From Amycolatopsis sp. 2-15 (GTDB taxonomy: Bacteria > Actinomycetota > Actinomycetes > Mycobacteriales > Pseudonocardiaceae): 64,000 bases of DNA. This document shows positions 43,982 through 53,189 of this stretch, piece by piece (within the stretch, counting starts at the first letter, position 1; the number at the start of each line of letters is the position of its first letter). The stretch lies in assembly GCF_030285625.1 (NCBI RefSeq), contig NZ_CP127294.1:7162001-7226000 (forward strand). The letters run 5' to 3'. The notes beneath the pieces were generated by a model that did not search any database, had not been told where the DNA came from, and was given only the letters and a program-made list of their open reading frames with translations. Position numbers and translations under genes: made by a program.

Positions 43982-44980
43982 ATGGTAGACATTCACGTCA
44001 GCGTTGCACTGCCGGCCTCGGCCGAATCGGCCGAACACATCGCGACAGCCGAGCAGCTGGGCTACCGAAGCGCCTACGTCTATGACACGCCGTTCGAAGG
44101 CAGTGACGTATGGCTGGCGCTGCACGACGCCGCGAAGGCGACCACACGCATCAGGTTGGGTCCCGCCGTGCTGATTCCGACCTTGCGCCACCCGATGGTC
44201 AATGCCGCTCAAACGGTCTCGCTGCACCGCGAGGCGCCGGGACGCGTCGTTACCTCCTTCGGCACCGGCTTCTCCAGCCGCGCCGCGACCGGGCAGCCAC
44301 CGATTCCGTGGTCCTACATAGAGGAGTACATCGGCGTTTATTCGGCGCTGCTCGCCGGTGAGTCCGCCGAATGGGAAGGAGCGCCAATCCAACTCATGCT
44401 GACCTCCACCCAGCACGAAACCCTGCCGCTCGACATCCCCCTGCTCATCGCGGCCATCGGGCCGAAAGGGGCGAGTGTTGCCAAGCGCCTCGGTGCCGAC
44501 GGGATCGTCTCGATGTTCCAGACCATCCCCCAGCAACGCGACTTCACCGAAGCGGTCGTCGCCGCCCCCGGCACCGTTCTCGACGACGGCGAAGCACTGG
44601 ACAGCGAACGGGTGCGATTGGCCGCCGGTCCCACCTGGGCGGGCGTGTTCCACTTCACCTACACCGCCCAGGGAGCCGACGCGGTCCGCGCCATTCCCGG
44701 CGGACCGGCCTGGCTCGAGGTCATCGAGAGCTATCCGCCTCATGAGCGGCACTTGCACATCCACCGCGGCCATATGGTGGAGATGACCGACGCCGACCTC
44801 GCCGCGTGGGACGCCGGCGGCTATGTGACTTTGGCCTCGACATTGACCGGCTGTGCCGACGTTGTGCGCCAAAAGGTAGCCGACCTGGCGAGCGCCGGTG
44901 CCACCGAGGTCATGTTCGAGCCATCCGGACCGGACATCAGCCGTGAACTCGCAAAGTTCATCGACGTCGTCCGCGGCTAA
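43982..44980 (+). CDS. LLM-class flavin-dependent oxidoreductase
   Basis: A 332-residue TIM-barrel oxidoreductase of the luciferase-like family using F420 or FMN. ATG chosen at MVDIHVSVALPASAESAEHI, 5 bases after GGAGTGAG; a longer upstream reading is unlikely. Motifs: AEQLGYRSAYVYDTPFEGSD, TTRIRLGPAVLIPTLRHPMV, VVTSFGTGFSSRAATG and IPLLIAAIGPKGASVAKRLG ADGIV. It follows the decarboxylase by 133 bp on the same strand. It may hydroxylate the decarboxylated aromatic product or reduce an intermediate. Confidence 0.88.
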   Translation: MVDIHVSVALPASAESAEHIATAEQLGYRSAYVYDTPFEGSDVWLALHDAAKATTRIRLGPAVLIPTLRHPMVNAAQTVSLHREAPGRVVTSFGTGFSSRAATGQPPIPWSYIEEYIGVYSALLAGESAEWEGAPIQLMLTSTQHETLPLDIPLLIAAIGPKGASVAKRLGADGIVSMFQTIPQQRDFTEAVVAAPGTVLDDGEALDSERVRLAAGPTWAGVFHFTYTAQGADAVRAIPGGPAWLEVIESYPPHERHLHIHRGHMVEMTDADLAAWDAGGYVTLASTLTGCADVVRQKVADLASAGATEVMFEPSGPDISRELAKFIDVVRG

Positions 44981-45079
44981 TCTGCGGTCCGAGCCTGGTT
45001 TTCGCGGCTGGCACCACGGCGGCAACGCCTGACGATCGTGCGCGGCTACGCGGGCCCAGGCAAGAGTTCCGTCACTCTA

Positions 45080-45970
45080 AGGGATGTCTCGTAACCCGGT
45101 GCTGGGCCGGCGGGGCCGGTAGTCGATCATGGTGGTGTGGTGCAGGTGATCACAGCGTCGCGGCCGGAGTGGATTGCCCCGTTCACCGGGCTGGAGCCGG
45201 GCCAGTTCCGCAAGCTCGTGCGGCTGGTCGCGAAGCGAGGCGGGGACGAGATCGCTGACGGCCGGCCCGGTCGGCAGTGGGCATTGCCGCTGGCCGATCG
45301 CGTGTTGCTGGTCGCAACGTAGTGGCGGACGAACCTGACGATGCGCCAGATCGGGCCGTTGTTCGGGGTGTCGCATTCGGCGGCGCACCGGGGGAAGCGA
45401 CACGATCGGTCCGCTGCTGGCCCTGGCCCCGGTCCGCAAACGCCGGGTGGATGCGGTCGCGATCGTGGACGGCACACTGGTGCCTACCCGGGATCACCGG
45501 CTGGCGACACCGTCGAAGAACTACCGGTACTCAGGCGTTCGTGCAGGTCGCGATCGACGCCGAGACCCGGCTGGTCATCGCGACCGGTGACCCGCAGCCG
45601 GGCAACCGCAACGACTGCACCGTCTACCGCGCCTCGGGCATGGCCGAGCAACTCGCCGGTCGGCCGGTGATGGCCGACGGCGGCTATCAAGGCAACCCGG
45701 CGGTCGTCATGCCCTACCGCAAACCTCGCGACGGCAGCGAACTCCCGGACTGGAAAGAGAATCTCAACGCCACCCACCGCAAGGTCCGCGCTCGCGTCGA
45801 ACACGTCCTGGCCCGGATGAAGAACTTCAAGATTCTCCGCGACTACCGCCGCGCCGCCAGCACGCTCGCCGACACGGTGTCCGGAATCGCGCACCTGCAC
45901 AACATCCTCCTCGCAGACTGATCCGCAACACCAGTCCCACCAACCACAAGAGCAGTTACGAGACATCCCT
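45080..45970 (+). mobile_element. IS5-like element with DDE_4-type transposase
   Basis: 891 bp bounded by perfect terminal repeats AGGGATGTCTCGTAAC and flanked by TA on both sides. It was the first element to land in this spot: a second element sits in its right-hand TTA and a third at the junction. Confidence 0.8.
45137..45921 (+). pseudogene. Transposase of the IS5-like element, stop and frameshifts
   Basis: The first frame opens VVQVITASRPEWIAPFTGLE and runs to LADRVLLVAT, then TAG, where relatives have TyrTrp (YWRTNLTMRQIGPLFGVSHS follows the stop). A shift near 45400 leads to AIVDGTLVPTRD in another frame, and a further shift to VQVAIDAETRLVIATGDPQP, MADGGYQGNPAVV and RARVEHVLARMKNFKILRDY. 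The DDE residues are all present but spread over three frames. Dead. Confidence 0.8.
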
Positions 45971-45973
45971 TAG

Positions 45974-47354
45974 TACTGCAACGACACTTCGTTATGAAGC
46001 GACCGGCGTGTCGGTTAGGCTCTGGTTCGACGGTCGTGTAGTTGATCTTGTGTGCTGGAGATGGTGACGGACTGGTCGGCGCGTTTCGCTGCGTTCGCGG
46101 GGCGGTTCGCGGAGCGGTTTTCGCGGGTGGAGCCGCGGCGGCAAATGGTTTTCTACCTGCGGGGACTGCTGGCGGAAGCCGAGCGTAAGAACGGCTGGAC
46201 CCTGGCAGAGATGGCGGGCGAGACGGGTCCGCAGGGCATGCAGCGGCTGCTGAACTTCTATGCCTGGGACGCCGAGGGCATGCGTGATGATGTGCGCACT
46301 GCGGTGGTCGACGTGCTCGGGGACGCCGAACGCGGTGTGTTGATCGCCGACGAGACCGGATTCGTGAAGAAGGGCACGAAATCCGCCGGCGTGGCGCGCC
46401 AGTATTCGGGCACGGCCGGGCGGATCGAGAATTCGCAGATCGGCGTGTTCTTGGCGTACGCCTCGGATCGGGGGCGGGCTTTGATCGATCGCGAGTTGTA
46501 TCTGCCGAAAGAGTGGATCGCGGATCGGGGAAGGTGCGCTGCAGCCGGTATTCCGGACGACGTCGGATTCGCGACCAAGCCCGAACTGGCACAACTGATG
46601 GTGGAACGCGCGCTCGCCGCGAGAATCCCGTTTGCATGGTTCACCGCCGATGAAGCCTATGGGCAGGTCGGGCGGCTACGGCTCTGGCTGGAAGAGCACG
46701 ACATCGCGCATGTGCTGGCAGTACCCAAGTCCCAAATGGTGATTTCCATGGATCTGCGGCAACGACGCGTCCACGCCGTCATCGCGGACGTCGACCCGGC
46801 CACCTGGCAGCGTCTGTCCTGCGGCGATGGCGCCCACGGGCAACGGATCTACGATTGGGCCGCCGTCGACATCCGCCCCCTGCGCCGACCAGGAGTCGGC
46901 CACTGGCTGCTGGCCCGCCGCTCAGTCAGCGACCCCACCGAGACCGCCTACTACATTTGCTTCGGCCCCGCCGACACCGACATCCACGAACTGGTGCGCG
47001 TCGCCGGAAGCCGCTGGGCAATCGAAGAAAGTTTCCAAACCGCGAAGAACGAAACAGGGCTCGACCACTACCAGGTCCGCCGATACCAAGCATGGTATCG
47101 GCACATCACCCTCTCCATGGCGGCGGCGGCATTCCTCGTCATCACCCGAGACGCCGCGAAAAAAGGGGATCTGCACCCGGTCTGATACCGCTCACGTCCA
47201 ACGAAATCCGCAAACTGCTCAACCGCGTCACCGCACCGATCCGCCACACAATCCAGCATGCGATGCACTGGTCACGATGGCGACGCACCAGCCAAGCCCG
47301 AGCACGTACCAGCCACTACCGACGACGCGGCCATCACGAAGTGTCGTTGCAGTA
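45974..47354 (+). mobile_element. IS701-family element
   Basis: 1381 bp with terminal repeats TACTGCAACGACACTTCGT matching at both ends, flanked by direct TTAG (45970-45973 and 47355-47358). It landed exactly at the junction of two older elements. Confidence 0.88.
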
Positions 47355-47358
47355 TTAG
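46052..47358 (+). pseudogene. IS701-family transposase with late frameshift
   Basis: The main frame (starts MLEMVTDWSARFAAFAGRFA) carries the catalytic residues: GVLIADETGFVKKGTKSAGV, PFAWFTADEAYGQVGRLRLW and SRWAIEESFQTAKNETGLDH. It stops early at 47185 after AAKKGDLHPV. A one-base change in the run of six A near 47160 restores the family tail: LIPLTSNEIRKLLNRVTAPI then SRWRRTSQARARTSHYRRRG, ending at TAG supplied by the TTAG duplication. The DDE core is intact, so activity of the short form cannot be fully excluded. Confidence 0.8.
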
Positions 47359-47844
47359 AGCTTGTCTCACGTGGTGAGTTTGCGGAGTTTCTTGTAGCAG
47401 GTGAGGCTGGCTCCGAGGATGAGGAAGGCGAGGAAGTGCTCAGCTTTGCGTTCGTAGCGCAAGGTAAGGCGGCGATATCCGGTGAACCAGGCCATCGTTC
47501 GTTCGATCACCCAGCGGTGTTTGCCGAGCTTCTGGCTGGATTCGATGCCTTTGCGGGCGATCCGGACCTTGATGCCGCGGTCGCGGACCCAGTGCCGCAG
47601 CTCGGGCTGGTCGTAGGCCTTGTCGGCGTGCAGCTTGGCCGGCTTGCGCCGCCGCGGACCGCGACGGGACGTAATTGCCGGGATCGCCATCACCAGCGGT
47701 TTGAGCGCGTAGGAGTCGTTCGTGTTGGCGGCGGAGATGGCGACTGCGAGCGGCAGTCCGGCGCGGTCGGACAGGGCGTGGATCTTCGAGCCGGGCTTGC
47801 CGCGGTCCACCGGGCTGGGACCAGTCATGGAGCCCCCCTTTTCG

Positions 47845-48477
47845 GGCTCTTTGATCGCCCGGACCGTCGAACAATACTGCCCGGACGCGATCCGCTGCGC
47901 TGATCCGTTCCACGTGGTCAAGTGGGCCACCGACGCCCTGGACCAGGTCCGGCGCCAGACCTGGAACTACGCACGCCGACAACCCGGGGGCAGCCACAAA
48001 GACCGGCGTGGCCGCACCGCATCAGCCGGCACCGCTCAAAGCATGAAGCGTGCACGATGGGCGTTGTGGAAGAACCCGGAAAACCTCACCGACCATCAGC
48101 GTCACAAATTGGCCTGGATTGCCAAGACCGACCCTCGAATTTATCGCGCTTACCTGCTCAAAGAAGGACTCCGACACGTCTTCGCAGTCGGCGGCCAGGC
48201 CGGAATAGAAGCATTACAACGCTGGCTGGCCTGGGCGGCACGCTGCCGGATACCCGAATTCGTCAAGCTCGCCCGCACCGTCCGGTCCGAGCTGTCGGCG
48301 ATCCACGCGAGTCTGGATCACGGCCTGTCCAACGCGCTGATCGAGTCGACAAACACCAAGATCAGACTGCTGACCCGCCTGGCCTTCGGATTCAAACGCC
48401 CGGACGCCCTGATCTCACTCGCCCTCCTCGCCCTCGGCGGCTACCGCCCCGAACTCCCCGACCGCACCCACACATAG
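47845..48477 (+). pseudogene. ISL3-family transposase, C-terminal half
   Basis: Reads SLIARTVEQYCPDAIRCADP FHVVKWATDALDQVRRQTWN, then RHKLAWIAKTDPRIYRAYLL, and the C-terminal DDE motif LDHGLSNALIESTNTKIRLL TRLAFGFKRPDAL. The zinc-finger N-terminus and first Asp are missing. It cannot be active alone. Confidence 0.85.
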
Positions 48478-48489
48478 ATCAACAGAGCC
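47845..48489 (+). mobile_element. Short ISL3-type element with perfect target duplication
   Basis: 645 bp flanked by exact 8-bp CCTTTTCG copies, as ISL3 elements make. Ends are GGCTCTTTGATC (left) and, complemented, GGCTCTGTTGATC (right). The left end lies within transposase coding sequence, so the N-terminal half of the gene and the normal left end are missing although the target duplication is intact. Confidence 0.75.
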
Positions 48490-48889
48490 CCTTTTCGCCC
48501 GCACACAGGCACCGTCCACGATCGCGCGGCTCCAGTCGAGCAAGCCCTGGCTGCCGAGTTCGTCCAAGAGCGCGAGATGCAGTCCTCGCCACAACCCGGC
48601 TTTGGTCCACTGGCCAAAGCGGCGGTGCGCGGTCTGGAATGGCACCCCGAACGACGGCGGCAGATCCCTCCACGCACACCCGCTGGTCAGCACGTACACG
48701 ATCGCGGTGAACACCGCACGAGCGTCCACCGGAGCCGTGCCACCACCCTGCGGACGCGACGCGAACACCGGGATCAACGGCTCCGCCAACGCCCACAGCT
48801 CGTCCGGCACCAACCGCAACGACAAACGATCAACCACACCCGAGATCATCGCTCACGAGCGACCGATCACCACGTAAGACACGCTCTTA

Positions 48890-49317
48890 GTGGTTCGAAA
48901 AAGCCAGTTACGGTGGCGCCGTTCACACATCTCGGATGAACGCAGCTTCCCCCGGCGAAACTGATCTACCTTCGAGTTTGGGAACTTCGTCTGGCACCAC
49001 AAGCGGCGGTGAGCCAACCTCGCAGAATAATCGGGAGTCCGCGTAGGTGGTCGGGCCAGCACCTGCACAAGAAGGAACGAGGGCCGGGATCAGGCTGATC
49101 GTGGCCGACTGGGGCGCGGCCCGTCCACGATCAGTCGTGAGTACCGCCGCAACGGAATGCTGCTACGCGAGGAACCTCACGCTGGGCCTACGTTCACGTG
49201 TACCAGCTGACCCAAATGCTTCCGCAGGCGCCGCGCCAACGACGATGTTGCCGGCCGACGGTCACGTGGGTGGTGTCTACGCATAGACAGCCCGTCCGTA
49301 CTCAGCGAGTGCATTTG
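48890..49317. other. Intergenic, 430 bp
   Basis: No supportable gene. It is the right flank of the IS cluster; the pre-insertion sequence is recovered by joining it to 45077. Confidence 0.4.
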
Positions 49318-49957
49318 ATGACGCAGACCCGGCTATGCGGCGTGCGGGGGCACGGGCGGGTCGGGCTCCGGCGAAACCGACACCACCGCGCAGACCGGCG
49401 GTTCGGCGGAGACCACGAACTCGAGCCCCGGGACGGAGAGCACGGGGCCCGAAGTGCCGCTGCCGCCGCCCGCGAAAGATGGCTCCGTGCAGCTCGCGGG
49501 TCTTCCCATCGGGGCGCGCAACACGGGCGAGAGTGGGACGACGGAATGCCTGAGTGTGAGCTGGCTGGGCAATCCGGCGATCCCCGACGGTGTCGAAGTC
49601 GTGGTGACCGCTGTCAGCGTCGGCCCCTCCGACGTCGTGTCCGGTAGCGAAGGGTGCGGCGAGGAGCCGGTCTGCGCATCGTTCACATTCACCGCCGAGG
49701 CGCTGCCGTGCTCGGTCGGCATCACGTGGATTGACCCGTCCCGAAACGGAAGCCTGAGCATGAACGGCCGGCTGAGGTGCGGTGGGGACCAGAGCGCCTG
49801 CGAGATGTTCGCGAGCCAGACGAAAACCGGCCGGCACGAGACGCTCGACACCGAAAGGGAGATCCCTCCCAAGACCGCCAAACCCTCGTCGGAGACGTCC
49901 GAATCGTCCGAGACGACGGCGGCTGAAACCACCGGCACGTCGACGCCCTCGGGCTGA
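49318..49957 (+). pseudogene. Lipoprotein-like secreted protein lacking its signal peptide
   Basis: An open frame begins just after a TGA and reads PGYAACGGTGGSGSGETDTT, with an AAC-G motif like the lipobox cysteine, then a Ser/Thr/Gly linker. A beta-rich domain follows (VQLAGLPIGARNTGESGTTE, LSVSWLGNPAIPDGVEVVVT), with six cysteines, and a Ser/Thr/Glu tail. The hydrophobic signal segment upstream of the cysteine is gone. A GTG near 49451 could start a cytosolic remnant. Probably a former surface lipoprotein. Confidence 0.5.
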
Positions 49958-50077
49958 GTGCCACGTCGCGCGCAGCCTCCTCGCGTTGCTAATCGAGTTG
50001 TCCGATGAGATAGTCGCACAGGCAGCCGAACCGCAGGTCGCCGACCAGCCGAGCGCCGCCCAAAGCTCGAAACGACT

Positions 50078-50299
50078 TTGGCCGGATGCCCGACTGAGCG
50101 TGGGCACCCGGCCAAAGCCCTCACACCAGACGACTTCGAGGACCAGGACGAGGTCGCTGAACGGCTCCTGTCCTTCCAGCACCGGTACAACACCGCCGCG
50201 ATCCCCTTCGACTGGAGGTTCACCCGCGACGACCTTAACCGGCTGCTCGAACGGATCGGCCGTCATGATCGCCACGCTCCACGACCGCCGCCAGCATGA
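50078..50299 (+). pseudogene. IS630-type transposase, C-terminal fragment
   Basis: Reads ALTPDDFEDQDEVAERLLSF then QHRYNTAAIPFDWRFTRDDL and NRLLERI, the end of a second IS630-like transposase (compare FQERYNAAAEPFDWRFTRTDL). The catalytic part is missing. It is not part of the intact IS630 next door, which is on the other strand. Confidence 0.65.
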
Positions 50300-50313
50300 C
50301 TACCCCCGACGAA

Positions 50314-51399
50314 CTAATGTTGTGAGTCGTTGATTCGCCCGCAGTAGGCGGTGAGGGCGTCGAGGATGTCATCGGCGGTCTTGGTCCATACGAAGGGTTT
50401 CGGGTTGGCGTTCCATTCGTTGGTCCACTGTCGTACGTCTTTTTCCAGTGCCGTGACGCTGCGGTGGGCGGAGCGGCGGAGTTTTCGGTTGGTCAACTCG
50501 GCGAACCAGCGTTCGACCAGGTTCAGCCATGAACTGCTGGTCGGCGTGAAGTGCAGGTGGAACCGGGGATGGCGCAGCAGCCAGTTCTTGACCTGCGGGG
50601 TTTTGTGGGTGGCGTAGTTGTCCAGCACGAGGTGCAGGTCGAGTTCCTGCGGAACGGCTGCGTCGATGAGCTTCAGGAAACGCAGGAACTCCTGGTGACG
50701 GTGACGGCGATAGTGCTGGGCGATCACCGACCCGCTGGAGACGTCGAACGCCGCGAACAAACTGGTGGTGCCGTGACGAACGTAGTCATGGGTCATCCGC
50801 GCCGGGGTGGTCGGCATGAGCGGCAAGATCGGGGCAGTCCGGTCGATCGCCTGCATCTGGCTTTTCTCGTCCACCGCGAGGACCAACGCGTTCTCCGGCG
50901 GGGCCATGTACAGGCCGACGACATCACGGACTTTGTCCACGAACTGCGGATCGGTCGAGAGTTTCCAGGTCTCGACTGCATGCGGCTTCAACCCGAACGC
51001 CCGCCAGATCCGCGAGACCGCGGATTGGGACAGGCCTGTCGCCGACGCCATCGACCGTGTCGACCAGTGCGTGTCCTTCCCCGGGGTTTCTTCCAGCGTC
51101 TTGGTGATCATCCGCTCGACGCGGTCATCAGTGATCAACCGGGGCCGCCCCGGACGTGGTTCGTCCGACAAGCCGTCCAGTCGGCCAACCAGGAACCGCG
51201 ACCGCCACTTGGAGACCATGTCCCGGGAAACGCCCAGGTCTGCGGCTGCCTGGCCGATCGTGCCACCTTCCGCGCACCGCAACACAATTCGAGCTCGCGC
51301 CGCCAACGCCTGCGCCGTCTTCCGACGCCGGCTCCAGGCCAGCAAAACTCGCTGCTCCTCCTCGGACAACACCACCGGCTCAGCCTTCGGGTTCGGCAT
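50314..51399 (-). CDS. IS630-family transposase
   Basis: A 361-residue DDE transposase that looks complete. N-terminal helix-turn-helix GTIGQAAADLGVSRDMVSKW, second one SMASATGLSQSAVSRIWRAF; catalytic motifs ALVLAVDEKSQMQAIDRT, LHLVLDNYATHKTPQVKNWL and SSSWLNLVERWFAELTNRKL. ATG at MPNPKAEPVVLSEEEQ preferred; an earlier start adds 5 residues. The last codon of the element runs into TAG made by the flanking TA duplication plus one host base. No frameshift, so it may still be active. Confidence 0.9.
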   Translation of the reverse strand: MPNPKAEPVVLSEEEQRVLLAWSRRRKTAQALAARARIVLRCAEGGTIGQAAADLGVSRDMVSKWRSRFLVGRLDGLSDEPRPGRPRLITDDRVERMITKTLEETPGKDTHWSTRSMASATGLSQSAVSRIWRAFGLKPHAVETWKLSTDPQFVDKVRDVVGLYMAPPENALVLAVDEKSQMQAIDRTAPILPLMPTTPARMTHDYVRHGTTSLFAAFDVSSGSVIAQHYRRHRHQEFLRFLKLIDAAVPQELDLHLVLDNYATHKTPQVKNWLLRHPRFHLHFTPTSSSWLNLVERWFAELTNRKLRRSAHRSVTALEKDVRQWTNEWNANPKPFVWTKTADDILDALTAYCGRINDSQH

Positions 51400-51442
51400 G
51401 CCACACCCTACCAACTACCGGCGAACTAATGACTCACAACAC
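50317..51442 (-). mobile_element. IS630-family element, apparently intact
   Basis: 1126 bp with ends ATGTTGTGAGTCGTTGATTC and, complemented, GTGTTGTGAGTCATTAGTTC, flanked by TA dinucleotides as IS630/Tc1 elements are. It lies directly upstream of the STAS gene. Confidence 0.85.
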
Positions 51443-51478
51443 TAGGATCTTCAAGAATGTCTATTTTTCGCAGGTCAG

Positions 51479-51907
51479 ATGAATCTTCTGAGGGCCCACC
51501 CTTACCTGCGCGGCGGCCCGACGACGCGAGACTGGGCCGCCGATGTGATCAGCGAGGCTGACGTCGATGCCGGGTCTGCGGCACTGGGGCGCACCACCGT
51601 GCGCTCGAGCGCACCAGCTCCTTCGCTAGCGATCGACATGCTTACCACGCCCCACCTGGAGCTCGCGATCCGCGAGGCCCTCGCCGAAGCCCCGCCGGTG
51701 CTGGAGCTCGACCTGACCAAGGTCGAGTTCTGCTCCTCGTCCGCGCTCGGCGCACTTGTCAAGGCCCGCGAGGCCGCAGGTGAGAGCACCGAGCTGCGGG
51801 TAGCGGTCGGACGCTACCTCGATCGCACGCTCAACCTCCTCGGGCTCGACACAGTCTTCGCGCGATATCCCTCAGCGGCTGAAGCGCTGGCCGCCGACCG
51901 CAACTGA
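51479..51907 (+). CDS. STAS-domain anti-sigma-factor antagonist
   Basis: Residues about 50-140 are a STAS domain of the SpoIIAA/RsbV type: DMLTTPHLELAIREALAEAP, VLELDLTKVEFCSSSALGAL (the phosphorylatable Ser lies here) and LRVAVGRYLDRTLNLLGLDT. It would bind and sequester an anti-sigma kinase. The first 45 residues in this frame are not family-like; a different frame from ATG 51457 reads MSIFRRSDESSEGPPLPARR PDDARL, a plausible true N-terminus, so an indel near 51540 is likely. The IS630 ends only 13 bases upstream of that ATG, so its native promoter may be gone. Confidence 0.7.
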   Translation: MNLLRAHPYLRGGPTTRDWAADVISEADVDAGSAALGRTTVRSSAPAPSLAIDMLTTPHLELAIREALAEAPPVLELDLTKVEFCSSSALGALVKAREAAGESTELRVAVGRYLDRTLNLLGLDTVFARYPSAAEALAADRN

Positions 51908-52108
51908 CGACGAGGTCGAGGTCTACCGCGAGGGCAAGAGGAAATACCATCCGCCAACTGCTGCAAGTTCACCTGGGCAGATAGCGGTTTTGACCAGGTA
52001 GCGGCGTCCTGGCGGCGGTGGGTACGGCGCCGACGAGGGCGCGCCGGACGTTATGCTGGCGCCCGACAAATGGGGCCGGTCAGCGGCCGTCCGCGAGGAG
52101 CAGCCGCG
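51908..52108. other. Intergenic, nothing recognised
   Basis: No gene; contains the ribosome binding site of the next gene. Confidence 0.4.
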
Positions 52109-52843
52109 ATGTCAGCCGAGCGTACCGACGCCCAAACCCGCCATCCCCGCCATCCGCGCCATCAGCGCCATCAGCGCCGCGGTGAGGCCCGCCTGCCGGC
52201 CGCCATCGCGACACTCGTGGCCATGGCGCTCTACCTGGCGCTGCCGGAACAACTGCTGATCGGTCCGCGGTTCGTGGTGCCCGCTGTGGAACTCGTGCTG
52301 CTGGTGCCGCTGATCGCGATCAATCCGCGGCGTGTCACGCGCCAGACCAGGCTCTCCCGTGTGCTGTCACTGGCACTGGTCGTCGTTGTCGCGCTCACCA
52401 ACCTGGGAGCACTGGCCCTGCTCATCCATGACCTACTCGCCGGCGCGGCCAGCAACGGCCAGGCCCTGCTGCTGGGCGCGCTCCAGGTGTGGCTGACCAA
52501 CGTGATCGCGTTCGGCCTGGCCTACTGGGAACTGGACCGCGGTGGCCCGGTCAAGCGCACCCAGGCCTCCCGCAACGACCTCCCGCTGGCCGACTTCCGC
52601 TTCTCGCAGGACGAGAACGCCGACACGGTCGAGGAGGTCGCCGACGGCTCCAGCGTCAAGTCCGACTGGGTACCGGCACTGATGGACTACCTGTACGTGT
52701 CGGTGACCAACTCGACCGCGTTCAGCCCCACCGACACCATGCCACTGTCCGCACGGGCCAAGGCGCTGATGGCTGTGCAGAGCGTTGCGGCGCTGCTGAC
52801 GTCGCTGCTGGTCATCGCCCGCGCGGTCGGCGTGCTCAAGTAA
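52109..52843 (+). CDS. DUF1345 family integral membrane protein
   Basis: A 244-residue membrane protein; ATG 7 bases after GAGGAG. A His/Arg-rich N-terminus (RHPRHPRHQRHQRR) precedes about five hydrophobic segments: AAIATLVAMALYLALPEQLL, VVPAVELVLLVPLIAINP, SRVLSLALVVVVALTNLGAL, LLGALQVWLTNVIAFGLAYW and LMAVQSVAALLTSLLVIARA. The family signature DYLYVSVTNSTAFSPTDTMP lies near residue 200. The role is unknown; homologues are often near phosphate or ion transport genes. The His-rich tail could bind metal. Confidence 0.75.
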   Translation: MSAERTDAQTRHPRHPRHQRHQRRGEARLPAAIATLVAMALYLALPEQLLIGPRFVVPAVELVLLVPLIAINPRRVTRQTRLSRVLSLALVVVVALTNLGALALLIHDLLAGAASNGQALLLGALQVWLTNVIAFGLAYWELDRGGPVKRTQASRNDLPLADFRFSQDENADTVEEVADGSSVKSDWVPALMDYLYVSVTNSTAFSPTDTMPLSARAKALMAVQSVAALLTSLLVIARAVGVLK

Positions 52844-53189
52844 CGACTCCGGGCCGCCACGCCGAGCGTGACGACGACGCGGACTCTTCGGCTGAGCCGC
52901 GTAGGCCGGCAGGCCGGTGGGAGTCGCTGCCGCGGGCGAGGTCTCCGAAGGAATCGTTCTCGTGCTCGCACGTCTCGGCCCGGACTGTCGCCGATATGAC
53001 GTAGCACGGCGAGGAGATAGCCGTGCGCGGCTACGAGATCGGAACGGGCCGCGTCAGCGGCTGCAGCGCGAAGTCGGTCATGACTATGACCGACCCACAT
53101 TGTCACACCGCTCTCCGGCATTTCGCGTCGCCGAACTCCCGGCCGGCCAGCTCGAGCACCGGGCGCCAGCCAAGCGCCGGCCCGGTGGG
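52844..53189. other. Intergenic, 346 bp
   Basis: No gene or distinct hairpin supported. Confidence 0.4.

Larger units (their letters stand above)
47367..48849 (-). pseudogene. IS5-family transposase split by ISL3 piece
   Basis: The N-terminal half at 48849-48498 starts MISGVVDRLSLRLVPDELWA and reaches the first Asp in RAIVDGACVRAKRG. The C-terminal half at 47844-47367 continues GGSMTGPSPVDRGKPGSKIH, with LHADKAYDQPELRHW and HRWVIERTMAWFTGYRRLTL. Removing the insert and one CCTTTTCG copy joins the halves in frame. The gene was therefore intact when the insert arrived. Confidence 0.88.
47358..48886 (-). mobile_element. IS5-family element carrying an ISL3 insertion
   Basis: Ends share GAGCTTGTCTCACGTGGTGA and GAGCGTGTCTTACGTGGTGA (18 of 20), flanked by TTA on both sides. 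Without the 645-bp ISL3 piece and its 8-bp duplication the element is 876 bp, normal for this group. Different from the element at 1300. Confidence 0.88.

Noticed and set aside
42214..43992. Long minus-strand open frame opposite the UbiD gene
   Set aside because: GC-rich antisense shadow of a gene with strong family motifs.
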